From assembly GCA_036403035.1 (NCBI GenBank), contig DASWRT010000458.1, positions 1-19,425 on the forward strand: 19,425 nt of DNA, read 5' to 3'. The DNA comes from DASWRT01 sp036403035 (lineage in GTDB: Bacteria > Pseudomonadota > Alphaproteobacteria > ATCC43930 > CGMCC-115725). Position numbers and translations under genes: made by a program. Shown here piece by piece: positions 7,551 through 14,224 of this stretch (position 1 is its first letter; the number at the start of each line of letters is the position of its first letter). A model generated the notes under the pieces. The model made no database searches and was not told where the DNA came from. It saw nothing but the letters and a program-made list of their open reading frames with translations.

Positions 7551-7900
7551 ACAGGGTGCTCGAGCGCCGAGAGCGCCGGGCTCGACGCGAACATCCAGCC
7601 GCTGAACAGCTTGCGCGGCTCGGCATCGCCCGGCCGCTTGTCCTGGATCTCCAGGAACGCGGCGCTCTCCGGCGGCTCCTCCGGCGGGCGCTTGCGGCAA
7701 TCGCGCACCGTGACCGTCAGCGTGCCGAAGCGCACCGGCTTGTCGACCGGCGCCTCGAACTTCGAGACGCGCGCCGTCGTCTTGTCGATCCCTTGCAGGA
7801 CGGCGACCGTCTCGGCGGCGGCATGGGCAGCGCCGGCGGACGACACGGCCATCGCCGCCGCCGCGGCAGCTGCGGCGGCGGCAGCAAAGGTTCTTTTCAT
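7448..7900 (-). CDS. DUF2155 exported protein
   Basis: A 150-residue protein of the DUF2155 family, of unknown function and common in alphaproteobacteria beside aat. An alanine-rich signal peptide (residues 1-28, likely cut after AHA) suggests export to the periplasm. The conserved domain shows LQGIDKTTARVSKFEAPV, FGTLTVTVRDC, the PPEEPPESAAFLEI segment and the hallmark LFSGWMFASSPALSALEHPVYDV, with two conserved-looking cysteines. A serine/proline/glycine-rich tail follows (about 130-150). ATG 7900 is preferred over ATG 7906 because GGAG sits seven bases before it. It is last in the NDUFA12-mlaD operon. Its 3' end runs 103 bp into the convergent aat gene, so the two coding regions share DNA. 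Confidence 0.9.
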   Translation of the reverse strand: MKRTFAAAAAAAAAAAMAVSSAGAAHAAAETVAVLQGIDKTTARVSKFEAPVDKPVRFGTLTVTVRDCRKRPPEEPPESAAFLEIQDKRPGDAEPRKLFSGWMFASSPALSALEHPVYDVGVLDCRTASAAAPPPPSPPSSGSSGSSLRK

Positions 7901-7922
7901 CCGCATTCTCCGCACGATCCCG

Positions 7923-8150
7923 CTACGCCTTCTTCCGGTAAGGGTTGACGAGGCCGTCGACGACGACCTCGCGCAGCACGTCGCGGATCTGCCGCTCGTC
8001 GCAGCCCATGAGGATTGCGTCCTCCAGCGCGTCCTGCGCCATCTGGCGCAGTTCATCGAGGTTCTCCTCCAGAACCTTGATCTTTTCGAGGCAGGAGACC
8101 GGCTCGCCCTCGGGCGTGCGCCAGACGCGGGGCGGATTTCCGGCGGTCAT
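7923..8150 (-). CDS. Small conserved-looking protein of unknown function (75 aa)
   Basis: I do not recognise a named family. The 75-residue product starts with a proline/arginine segment (PPRVWRTPEGEPVSC), then forms two predicted amphipathic helices rich in Glu, Asp and Leu (about residues 20-46 and 50-66, including LEENLDELRQMAQDALEDA and DERQIRDVLREVVVDGL), and ends in NPYRKKA. There is no signal peptide or membrane segment, so it is probably cytoplasmic. It sits 36 bp after mlaD and 22 bp before DUF2155 on the same strand, which supports a real gene in that operon. The ribosome site is weak (GGACGG). The helix-friendly, non-arginine-runaway composition differs from antisense shadow frames nearby. 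Function is unknown; interaction with complex I or the Mla system would only be a guess. Confidence 0.8.
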   Translation of the reverse strand: MTAGNPPRVWRTPEGEPVSCLEKIKVLEENLDELRQMAQDALEDAILMGCDERQIRDVLREVVVDGLVNPYRKKA

Positions 8151-8186
8151 GACGCCGTCCCTGTCGCGACGGCGGAGAGCGGGCCG

Positions 8187-8714
8187 CTACTTGCCGGTCG
8201 ACGGTGAAGCTGGCGGTGTCGGCGGCGCCGACGGCGCGGCGGCGGCTCCGGAATCCTGGTCATTCTTCTTCTGCCCCTGCTGGCTGAAGATGTACTGGCC
8301 GATCATGTTCTCAAGGCTGACCGGCGCCTGCGTGTACTTGATCTGGCCGCCCGGCGGGATCGTGTCGTCGGCGGCGCCGGGGAGCAGCGACATGTATTTG
8401 TCGCCGAGCAGCCCGCTCGACGCGATCTGCGCGATCGTGTCGGTCGGCAGCTTGATCTTCGGGTCGATGCTTATCCGCACGACGGCGAGATAGTTCGTCG
8501 CGTCGAGGTTTTCCGAGACGATGCTGCCGACCTTGATGCCGCTGATGCGGACGTCGCTGCCTTCGCGGACGCCCTCGATGCGGTCGAACTTGGCGGTGAC
8601 CTCATAGCCGCGCACCGAGCGGACCTGGCTGGTGCTGTAGGCGAAAAAGAGAAAGAGCGCGGCGATGACGAGCACCATCGCACCCATCACGGTCTCGATA
8701 ACGTTCCGGGTCAT
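8187..8714 (-). CDS. mlaD: MlaD-type MCE-domain lipid transport protein
   Basis: A 175-residue protein anchored in the inner membrane by one N-terminal helix (about residues 8-26), with a single periplasmic MCE domain (about 34-115). Typical motifs are the GVREGSDVRISGIKVGSI segment and GLLGDKYMSLLPG. MlaD forms a hexameric ring in the Mla phospholipid transport system that maintains outer-membrane asymmetry. The C-terminal 30 or so residues are Ala/Pro-rich and probably disordered. The mlaE and mlaF partners are not adjacent, which is usual when mlaD lies beside NDUFA12 in alphaproteobacteria. The start ATG 8714 fits the family N-terminus, although AGGAG is only two bases upstream, unusually close. 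Confidence 0.92.
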   Translation of the reverse strand: MTRNVIETVMGAMVLVIAALFLFFAYSTSQVRSVRGYEVTAKFDRIEGVREGSDVRISGIKVGSIVSENLDATNYLAVVRISIDPKIKLPTDTIAQIASSGLLGDKYMSLLPGAADDTIPPGGQIKYTQAPVSLENMIGQYIFSQQGQKKNDQDSGAAAAPSAPPTPPASPSTGK

Positions 8715-8775
8715 AGCTCCTGCCAGTGCGAGTTCCGCAGCCGCGGCCGGGCGGGAATGGGCGTCGCCGCGCCGC

Positions 8776-9156
8776 TCAATCCGGCGTCCAGGGTTCGTAG
8801 TCGCCGGTAGCGCGGGCGCGGTGGCCGCCACGCAGGACCGAGCCGCGCGGCCGGTACGCAAGCGGCGTGCCGGTCATGTTGGGCACATACTCCTTCTGCC
8901 AGGAGTGGCGGCGCTCGTCGGGGCGCGGCGGCTCGGCGACCATGTGATGCAGCCAGCCGTGCCACTCCGGCGGCACGCGCGACGCCTCGACCTCGCCGGC
9001 ATAGATCACCCAGCGCCGCTCACGGCTGAATTTTCCCGCGCCCTTCTCGCGCACCCGGAAATTCTTCTCCCGGTAATAGCGGTTGCCGGCGCGGTCGGTT
9101 CCGACCAGTTCCCCGGTCCACCAGGTCCAAAGGCGCGTGCCGATGCTGTTGCTCAT
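8776..9156 (-). CDS. NADH:ubiquinone oxidoreductase NDUFA12-family subunit
   Basis: A 126-residue homologue of the mitochondrial complex I accessory subunit NDUFA12 (B17.2), found in alphaproteobacterial complex I. Family motifs are the WTGELVGTDRAGNRYY start region, the RRWVIYAGEVEASRVPPEWHGWLHH segment (about 48-71), and RHSWQKEYVPNMTGTPLAYRP near the C-terminus. It probably acts in or on the peripheral arm of complex I at the inner membrane. It is the first gene of the operon that continues with mlaD, a small unknown gene and DUF2155. The ribosome site before ATG 9156 is weak. This gene is one of the best taxonomic clues in the window. Confidence 0.95.
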   Translation of the reverse strand: MSNSIGTRLWTWWTGELVGTDRAGNRYYREKNFRVREKGAGKFSRERRWVIYAGEVEASRVPPEWHGWLHHMVAEPPRPDERRHSWQKEYVPNMTGTPLAYRPRGSVLRGGHRARATGDYEPWTPD

Positions 9157-9401
9157 GCCACTTATCTGTCCCGACCGGCCGAGCCGCGGCGCGCATAACG
9201 CGCCGTCCGCCAGCCTGAAAAAACCGCGGGACTATTGCACCGGCAGCGCAACTCGTCCAGTCCCGCCGGTTCCGGCAGCGGCTGCCGCCCGGCCCCGGCG
9301 GCGGAGCGTTCGCGGAACGGCGGCACCGCCCTGCGGACCAGCAGGCAGGAACAACAGGCGACAGCGCATAGCAAGCCGTTGATTGGAAACGGCCTCATGC
9401 C
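9157..9401. other. Gap between lysE terminator and NDUFA12
   Basis: A 245-bp gap that should contain the promoter of the NDUFA12-mlaD operon. A 6-bp stem with a five-base loop, GGCGCG/CGCGCC, lies at 9188-9204 in the likely leader. A 78-codon open frame here (9162-9398, minus strand) has arginine- and cysteine-rich composition and no family signal, so it is not called. Confidence 0.4.
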
Positions 9402-9435
9402 AAAAAACAGAAGCAGCCGCCTGATCGGAGGCTGC
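9402..9435 (-). terminator. Rho-independent terminator of the LysE-family gene
   Basis: Reading the minus strand, a stem GCAGCCTCC/GGCGGCTGC (one mismatch) with loop GATCA is followed by TTCTGTTTTTT. It begins eight bases after the exporter stop codon, as expected for an intrinsic terminator. Confidence 0.85.
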
Positions 9436-9443
9436 CGTACCCG

Positions 9444-10040
9444 TCACTTCATCATCGGCCACAACGTCGCGGCGAGCAGCATGCCCATGGCGATGTTGAA
9501 CCATTTCAGCCGGACCGGATCGGACAGGAACCCGCGCAGGGCGATACCAAAGCCGGCCCAGGCCGACACGCTCGGCAGGTTGATCAGCGCGAATGCAGCC
9601 GAGACAAGCGCCACCGACAGGAACGGCGCGTCCGGGCTGGCGTAGACCGCCATTGCGGTCATCGCGACGACCCAAGCTTTCGGATTGACCCACTGGAATG
9701 CCGCCGACTCGAAGAACGTCAACGGCCGCCTCTCGGCCTCGCCGTCCTTGCCCAGCGAGTGCGACATGCCGATGTGCCAGGCGAGATAAAGAAGATACGC
9801 AGCGCCGAAGACTTTGAGCGCGGTATGCAGCACCGGAAATGCCGCCAGCATCGCGCCGAGACCGAAGCCTACGCTCAGCAGTACCGAGCCGAAGCCGATG
9901 GTGATGCCGAGCACCTGTGGAACGGTGCGAACGAAGCCGAAGTTCGCGCCGGAGGCGAGCAGCATGAAATTGCTCGGCCCCGGCGTGATCGAGGTCACGA
10001 ACGCAAAGACGGCGAGCGCAAGGAATGCCTCGACGGACAT
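9444..10040 (-). CDS. LysE/RhtB-family amino-acid exporter
   Basis: A 198-residue inner-membrane protein with about six hydrophobic segments. The N-terminal FVTSITPGPSNFMLLASGA (about residues 14-32) carries the LysE/RhtB signature PGP-N, followed by GITIGFG, AYLLYLAWHIG and FQWVNPKAW, all typical of this family. Members export amino acids such as lysine, threonine, homoserine or cysteine; the substrate here cannot be assigned. The start at 10040 has only a weak AGAAAG ribosome site. It is transcribed away from the HxlR-type regulator 300 bp upstream on the same strand, which could control it, and has its own intrinsic terminator. Confidence 0.9.
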   Translation of the reverse strand: MSVEAFLALAVFAFVTSITPGPSNFMLLASGANFGFVRTVPQVLGITIGFGSVLLSVGFGLGAMLAAFPVLHTALKVFGAAYLLYLAWHIGMSHSLGKDGEAERRPLTFFESAAFQWVNPKAWVVAMTAMAVYASPDAPFLSVALVSAAFALINLPSVSAWAGFGIALRGFLSDPVRLKWFNIAMGMLLAATLWPMMK

Positions 10041-10341
10041 CGCAATGCTTTCTTGTGAGGTGTTGTCGTGCTGGTGGCGTGGCGCTTATCCGGCGCCACG
10101 CGTTCATCCGAACTGCGGCATGCGTTCTCAACTATCGTCAACGGCCATGACGCTCTCCTCTCAGCCATCTGCATGAAGCGGCGAGAGGCTTTATGGGCTC
10201 GGTGCGCGCGATCGTGGGGTACGAATTCCGGACCGCCGCGTCCTCGGACTCGTCAAGGAACAATTTTTCATTGCGGAGGACGCAGAGAGCCGCGGAGAGC
10301 CGCGGAGGTATGGTGCTCCTGGTGGTTCGATCGTTGCCTGT
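10041..10341. promoter_or_regulatory. lysE leader/intergenic region with hairpin
   Basis: A 301-bp gap between the HxlR gene and the exporter, both on the minus strand. A perfect 9-bp inverted repeat, GCGTGGCGC (10077-10085) and GCGCCACGC (10093-10101) with a seven-base spacer, lies 37 bp before the exporter start and may be an operator or leader hairpin. The other content is the purine-rich repeat at 10255-10309. I see no convincing gene or riboswitch. Confidence 0.45.
10255..10309 (+). repeat. Purine-rich GCGGAG/GCAGAG intergenic repeat
   Basis: A degenerate tandem with a period near 10 bases: GCGGAGGAC, GCAGAGAGCC, GCGGAGAGCC, GCGGAGGT (10273-10309), preceded by AAGGAAC and a T-rich run (10255-10269). 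The same order (AAGGAAC, T run, GCGAAGGACGCAA) is read on the minus strand of the palindrome at 1382-1613 starting from 1567, so the two appear related. It looks like a solo arm without its inverted partner. Confidence 0.6.
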
Positions 10342-11004
10342 TCACGCCGCCGGGTCGATATGGGCGAACAGGTATCGATCAAACCATTCGGGAAAGGCAC
10401 GCACCAGCGCCTTGGGCCCGTCGATCGACAACCCCATCCGCTGCGCCTCGACGAAACCGACGTCGCCGCGCCACCATGCGGTCAGGGCGGATAACGGGCC
10501 CCGAACGCGCAGGGGTTCGGGGAAGCCCGGATTATGCGTGCACAGCGAGCCCTCGGCCGCCTTGAGCAGCAGAAAGCGCGCCGGCCGCCCTTGTATCTCG
10601 AACCGCACGACAAGCGGATCCTTGGGCAGCGCGTCGAAGCGAACGCGGCGACGCATGTCGACGAGCAGGGGCTCCAGATCGAGATCCTCGGCAACGGCTT
10701 GTCTCGGCAACCATCTCTGTCCCCAGACGCCGAGCGCGCTCACGAGGCTCATCAGTTCCCTGCCCGCTTCGGTGAGTGCGTATTCGGGGCCATGCCCGCC
10801 CTCGACGCGCTCAACGGCGCCGACGAAGACCAAGTCCTGCAATCGCTCCGAAAGCATCGTGCGCGAGATCCGCGGTATGCCCCGACGGATATCGTTGAAG
10901 CGACGGCTCCCGCAGAGGAGTTCGCGCACGACGAGAAGAGTCCATCGGCCGCCCAGCACCTCGTGGGCGCGCGCCACGGAACAGAACTGACCGTAACCCG
11001 CCAT
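10342..11004 (-). CDS. HxlR-type winged-helix regulator with C-terminal ligand-like domain
   Basis: A 220-residue transcription factor. Residues 1-100 form an HxlR winged helix: FCSVARAHEVLGGRWTLLVVRELLCGSRRFNDI, the recognition-helix region ISRTMLSERLQDL, then the wing YALTEAGREL. Classical HxlR proteins are about 110-130 residues; this one belongs to the longer group with an extra domain (about 110-220) resembling an SCP2/sterol-carrier-like fold, which may bind a small hydrophobic ligand (a family-based inference). No Shine-Dalgarno sequence is visible before ATG 11004, and a leaderless message is possible. The neighbouring exporter and methyltransferase on the same strand are candidate targets. 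A 17-bp near-identical sequence flanks the gene at 10218 and 11038. Confidence 0.88.
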   Translation of the reverse strand: MAGYGQFCSVARAHEVLGGRWTLLVVRELLCGSRRFNDIRRGIPRISRTMLSERLQDLVFVGAVERVEGGHGPEYALTEAGRELMSLVSALGVWGQRWLPRQAVAEDLDLEPLLVDMRRRVRFDALPKDPLVVRFEIQGRPARFLLLKAAEGSLCTHNPGFPEPLRVRGPLSALTAWWRGDVGFVEAQRMGLSIDGPKALVRAFPEWFDRYLFAHIDPAA

Positions 11005-11037
11005 GACGAGACGTTAGCATGACGGGTCGCTCGTCGC

Positions 11038-11066
11038 GGTACGGATTCCGGACCTCGCACGGGTAC
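11038..11066. promoter_or_regulatory. Candidate HxlR operator/promoter area
   Basis: Lies 34 bp upstream of the HxlR start codon. Two GGTAC pentamers (11038-11042 and 11062-11066) flank ATTCCGGACC, and the 17-bp block 11038-11054 reappears with one change at 10218-10234, past the other end of the gene. Self-regulation is plausible but untested; such a match could arise by chance in a window of this size. Confidence 0.3.
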
Positions 11067-11098
11067 TGAGGAGCGAACGGCGGCGCATCGTTCCGCAG

Positions 11099-11114
11099 TG
11101 CCGGCCGGCCGGCA
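11099..11114. repeat. 16-bp perfect GC palindrome
   Basis: TGCCGGCCGGCCGGCA is fully self-complementary. It sits between the methyltransferase terminator and the HxlR promoter area. No T run follows, so it is not an intrinsic terminator by itself; it could reinforce the adjacent one. Confidence 0.5.
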
Positions 11115-11126
11115 GCGGCAGCTCGT

Positions 11127-11158
11127 AAAAAACGCGGTCCCGGGTTCAGGACCGCGTC
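11127..11158 (-). terminator. Rho-independent terminator overlapping the methyltransferase stop
   Basis: On the minus strand, ACGCGGTCC (11149-11157) and GGACCGCGT (11132-11140) form a perfect 9-bp stem, followed by a T run continuing through 11127. The eight-base loop (11141-11148) contains the TGA stop codon of the methyltransferase (11146-11148), so the left stem lies within the coding region. Confidence 0.88.
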
Positions 11159-12024
11159 GGATCGGCGTTCGGCGGGTTCTGTTCCACCCCGTCGGCGTTC
11201 GGCCGCGTCTCGAACAGCCAGCACCAGAATGCACGATTGGAGCTCCAGTCGACGGGCAGTGCCGGCGACGCCAGGGGACGGAGAAATTCGGCCTGGGCAA
11301 AGAGCGTCAGCGTCTGAAGCGTCGCCGCCACCTGCGGCCCGCCATAGATCACGTACATCTTCCGCGGCTTCGCATTGTAGGACGCCCGCAGGTTCGCCAA
11401 TACCTGCACGAAGATCGTGTCGTCGAACGGACTCAGCAGGTAAGCGACCAACGGGTCTTCGGGGAACTGGAACATCGTGGCGTCGGCGCACACCGATTCG
11501 ATGTCGCCGCAGCGGCGCGGCCCGCGATAGGTTCGGATGTTGCGAACGGCCGCCTCGTGCAGGGTCGTCGCGTATTCGACCCCGATCACACGCTTGAAAT
11601 CATATTCGGCCGCGGCAAGCAGCAGGGCGCGTCCCTTGCCCGATCCCAAGTCGACGAAGGTGAACTCGCTCAACTCCTCTCCGGCCGGAAGACTGCGGAG
11701 CATGGCGCGGCAGGTCGCGATCGGACTGGAGAGAAAATAGTGCCCATGCTCGCGGTTGGGGCCGACGACATCGAGGTAGGTGTTGGGAATGTTGCCGGCC
11801 GTCTCGACGTTGAAGTGCTGGTCGAAGCGGCGGTTCAGACGGATGGCGAGCATCAGCCGCAGATTGCGCCAGAGGAATTCGCCCGAGCCGCGCAGCCCGT
11901 TCGCGCGGGCCAGACGCCACACCTCGACCGGTCCGCGCTCGGCAAGAAAGCGCCATGCGCGGCGCCAGCGCGAATCCCACCGGTCGACAACCCCGATTTG
12001 ATCGGGACGTAAGGTCGTCGCCAT
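11146..12024 (-). CDS. Class I SAM-dependent methyltransferase
   Basis: A 292-residue protein with a Rossmann methyltransferase core. Motif I is FTFVDLGSGKGRALLLA (about 121-137) and motif II is VIGVEY with acidic E150 for the SAM ribose. The preceding RRFDQHFNVETAGNIP and EHGHYFLSSP (about 65-101) match a broad class of bacterial methyltransferases related in fold to DOT1-like enzymes; the substrate is unknown. The start at 12024 (MATTLR) is chosen because GGAGG lies seven bases upstream; a longer open frame to 12069 has no such support. It is divergent from the polysaccharide flippase gene, and ends in an intrinsic terminator, so it is a single-gene transcript. Confidence 0.85.
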   Translation of the reverse strand: MATTLRPDQIGVVDRWDSRWRRAWRFLAERGPVEVWRLARANGLRGSGEFLWRNLRLMLAIRLNRRFDQHFNVETAGNIPNTYLDVVGPNREHGHYFLSSPIATCRAMLRSLPAGEELSEFTFVDLGSGKGRALLLAAAEYDFKRVIGVEYATTLHEAAVRNIRTYRGPRRCGDIESVCADATMFQFPEDPLVAYLLSPFDDTIFVQVLANLRASYNAKPRKMYVIYGGPQVAATLQTLTLFAQAEFLRPLASPALPVDWSSNRAFWCWLFETRPNADGVEQNPPNADPTRS

Positions 12025-12477
12025 GTAGAGTCCTCCAGATTCTTTAGACTTTCCGCCCGTGTGGCGCACAGGTTCGTTGCGGCAGGCGCTAGCGCAGCGT
12101 CAGCTTATATCCAATGGATAGACGGGAAGGTACGACCCAAGTTTCGGCTAAGCCATCTGAAAAACAACGCCGATGGAGCTTCTTTGTTCCCTTTTCATTC
12201 CACAAAATATTCTATGGAATAGGCTGAAATCAGAGCGCTCATATCTTGATACATGCTCGCCATTTCTTCTTTCCCATAGCAATTGAGCAAGCTTATAATA
12301 GAGTGTGTTTTTGGTTATTGGACCAAACCGACACGTTGAGTTCGGAGCCCGGCGTGAACTTATCGGCTTCCAACAACGTACCCGAGGAACTCACGTGCCG
12401 CGCTTGCGTTGGAACGCCTCGTGCTTCCGCACGAATGGCCGATCTCGTGGTCGTGGGCTCAGGAAGGGCCCTTACGC
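12025..12477. promoter_or_regulatory. Divergent, partly AT-rich control region
   Basis: A 453-bp region between the methyltransferase (minus) and the flippase (plus). From about 12150 to 12340 it is clearly richer in A+T than the rest of the window, with runs such as TTTTCATTCC and CAAAATATTC. An inverted repeat ATTCCA-N12-TGGAAT lies at 12197-12220. TATAAG on the minus strand (12104-12109) is a possible -10 for the methyltransferase without a good -35. No gene is convincing here. AT-rich promoters of this kind are bound by MucR/Ros-type regulators in related bacteria, an inference only. Confidence 0.5.
12271..12299 (+). promoter_or_regulatory. Putative promoter for the flippase gene
   Basis: TATAAT at 12294-12299 matches the -10 consensus exactly, with TTCCCA (4 of 6 to TTGACA) at 12271-12276 and a 17-base spacer. 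It would leave a leader of roughly 170 bases before the chosen start. Confidence 0.5.
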
Positions 12478-14064
12478 ATGAGCGCCGGCCGGAGAAGCGC
12501 GGGCATGCTCGAACGTACAAGCCGCTCCGAGGCGGTTTCGGGGGCTGCAATGAATGCCCAAAGGCAAGCGGCCACGGCGGCGCTGGCGGAGCGTGCCGCG
12601 ACATCCGGCGCTGCGAACATGACGAATCTGTCGCATTCGCTGTCGTGGTCGCTGCTCGATTACGGCAGCCAGGCGGTGTTCACCCTTGTTTCGGTCCTGG
12701 CCCTCTCCCGGTTCCTGGACGCCGCCGAATTCGGCATCGGCACGCTCGCGGCGGGGTTGGTCCAGATCGGCGCAACGATCGTGATCGGGCTGTTCAGCGA
12801 CGCTATCGTGCAGCGCCGCCAGCTCACCGCGCTGCACCTGGACACGGCCTTCGTGGTGACGCTGGCCCTCGGCGTGGCGCTCGGCGTCGCGTGCTGGGCC
12901 GGCGCCTCGTGGGTCGGCCGGCTCTCCGGCATGGACGCACTCGGGCCGGTTTTCGGGTGGCTTGGCTGGAGTCTCCTCAGCACCGGCTTGAGCGCCACGC
13001 CGGCCGCCACGCTGCGCCGCGACCTGCGGTTCAAGGCGCTCGCGCAGCGATCCGTCGTGAGCCGCGCCGCCGGGACGGTCGCGGGCGTCGCCGCCGCGGC
13101 AGCGGGCGCCGGCGTCTGGAGCATCGTCGTCCAGCAGATCATCACGACCGCCATCGCCGCCATTTCGATCTGGGCGCTCGCCGAGGTCCGGCCGCGGTTC
13201 CGGTTCAGCGCGTCGGCGCTGCGCGACCTTACCGGCTTCGGCGTGCTGTCGCTCGGGATCCAGCTCGTCTGGACGGTCGAGGCGCGACTGTTCTTCCTGC
13301 TGGTTGGCTCGTTCTTCGGACCCGCGGCGCTCGGCTATATGAGCTTCGCGAGCCGGATCGTCGACGGCTTCACCGACACGCTGATCGCGGCGGTCAACGC
13401 CGTCGCCCTGCCCCTTTTCTCGCGGCAGCAGGGCGATCCCGACGCGATGCGCCGATCGCTTCGCGACGTATCCGAGTTTTCCTGCGCCGTGGCTCTGCCG
13501 GTCCTGGCGGCGGTCGTCGTCTTCGCCGGAGACATCGTCGGCCCGGTATTCGGCGAGAAATGGCTGCCGTCGGTGCCGCTCATCCAACTGCTTTGCCTGC
13601 TGGCGATCCTGCATTTCCTAACCTGCGGCCTGGGCGTGCTCCTCAGCGCCGTCGGCCGCCCGGGCTACACGATGTTCTGGGGGCTCGGCAGGCTTGCGTT
13701 CGGGCTCGGCGCGATGCTGGTCTGGGGCCGCACCGGCTTGCTGGCGGCCGCAATGGTCTGGGTTGCGCGATACGCTGTCACCTTGCCGCTCGGGTTCGCG
13801 CTGGTGCATCGGGCGTCTCGGATTCCCGTGCGCGAGCAGTTGCGAGGGACCGTCGCGCCGGGCGTCGGCACGCTTTTCATGGTAACGGCGATCGTTGCAT
13901 TGCGTTGGCGCCTGGACGCCGCGGACCCGGTGATGGAGGCCGTCGCCGCCTTGGCGGGGTTCGCGGTCTATGCAGGGGTCGTTTTCCTGCTGCGGCCGGC
14001 GCTGCCGGGGCTGATCTTCGAGACGCTCACCGCCGGGCTTCGGCGTCGCGGCGGCGGCGGATAG
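12478..14064 (+). CDS. Wzx-like polysaccharide flippase (MOP superfamily)
   Basis: A 528-residue multi-pass inner-membrane protein of the polysaccharide-transport branch of the MATE/MOP superfamily, which flips lipid-linked glycans across the membrane. After about 50 polar residues, 12-14 hydrophobic segments run to the C-terminus. Family features include the LSWSLLDYGSQAVFTLVSVLALSRFL segment with FGIGTLAAG, DLRFKALAQRSV, and GYMSFASRIVDGFTDTLIAAVNAVALPLFSR. The start is uncertain: ATG 12478 has AGGAAGG ten bases upstream and is chosen; ATG 12619 (MTNLSHS) gives 481 residues, closer to the usual length, but has no ribosome site; TTG 12409 is the longest. It is followed by a sulfotransferase-like gene, but no glycosyltransferases lie in the window. 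Confidence 0.88.
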   Translation: MSAGRRSAGMLERTSRSEAVSGAAMNAQRQAATAALAERAATSGAANMTNLSHSLSWSLLDYGSQAVFTLVSVLALSRFLDAAEFGIGTLAAGLVQIGATIVIGLFSDAIVQRRQLTALHLDTAFVVTLALGVALGVACWAGASWVGRLSGMDALGPVFGWLGWSLLSTGLSATPAATLRRDLRFKALAQRSVVSRAAGTVAGVAAAAAGAGVWSIVVQQIITTAIAAISIWALAEVRPRFRFSASALRDLTGFGVLSLGIQLVWTVEARLFFLLVGSFFGPAALGYMSFASRIVDGFTDTLIAAVNAVALPLFSRQQGDPDAMRRSLRDVSEFSCAVALPVLAAVVVFAGDIVGPVFGEKWLPSVPLIQLLCLLAILHFLTCGLGVLLSAVGRPGYTMFWGLGRLAFGLGAMLVWGRTGLLAAAMVWVARYAVTLPLGFALVHRASRIPVREQLRGTVAPGVGTLFMVTAIVALRWRLDAADPVMEAVAALAGFAVYAGVVFLLRPALPGLIFETLTAGLRRRGGGG

Positions 14065-14224
14065 GAATTTGCGGCGCTGCCGGCCGCGTGACGGCACGGC
14101 CTGCCGGGGCGGCAGAACGCGTAACACCAGCGGCGTTTGAGCATGACCCGCTCGGCGTCGGTCGACGGCCGAGGCGGACGGTATAAGGGATGCCAAGGGG
14201 TGGTCTAGCAGACGAGGTACTCGG

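Noticed and set aside
9162..9398. Possible 78-residue protein ending five bases before NDUFA12
   Set aside because: The spacing is suggestive, but it is arginine/cysteine-rich, lacks a ribosome site and shows no family features.
12246..14186. 646-codon plus-strand frame overlapping the flippase gene
   Set aside because: The product is arginine-rich and hydrophilic in a frame offset from a clear multi-pass membrane protein.
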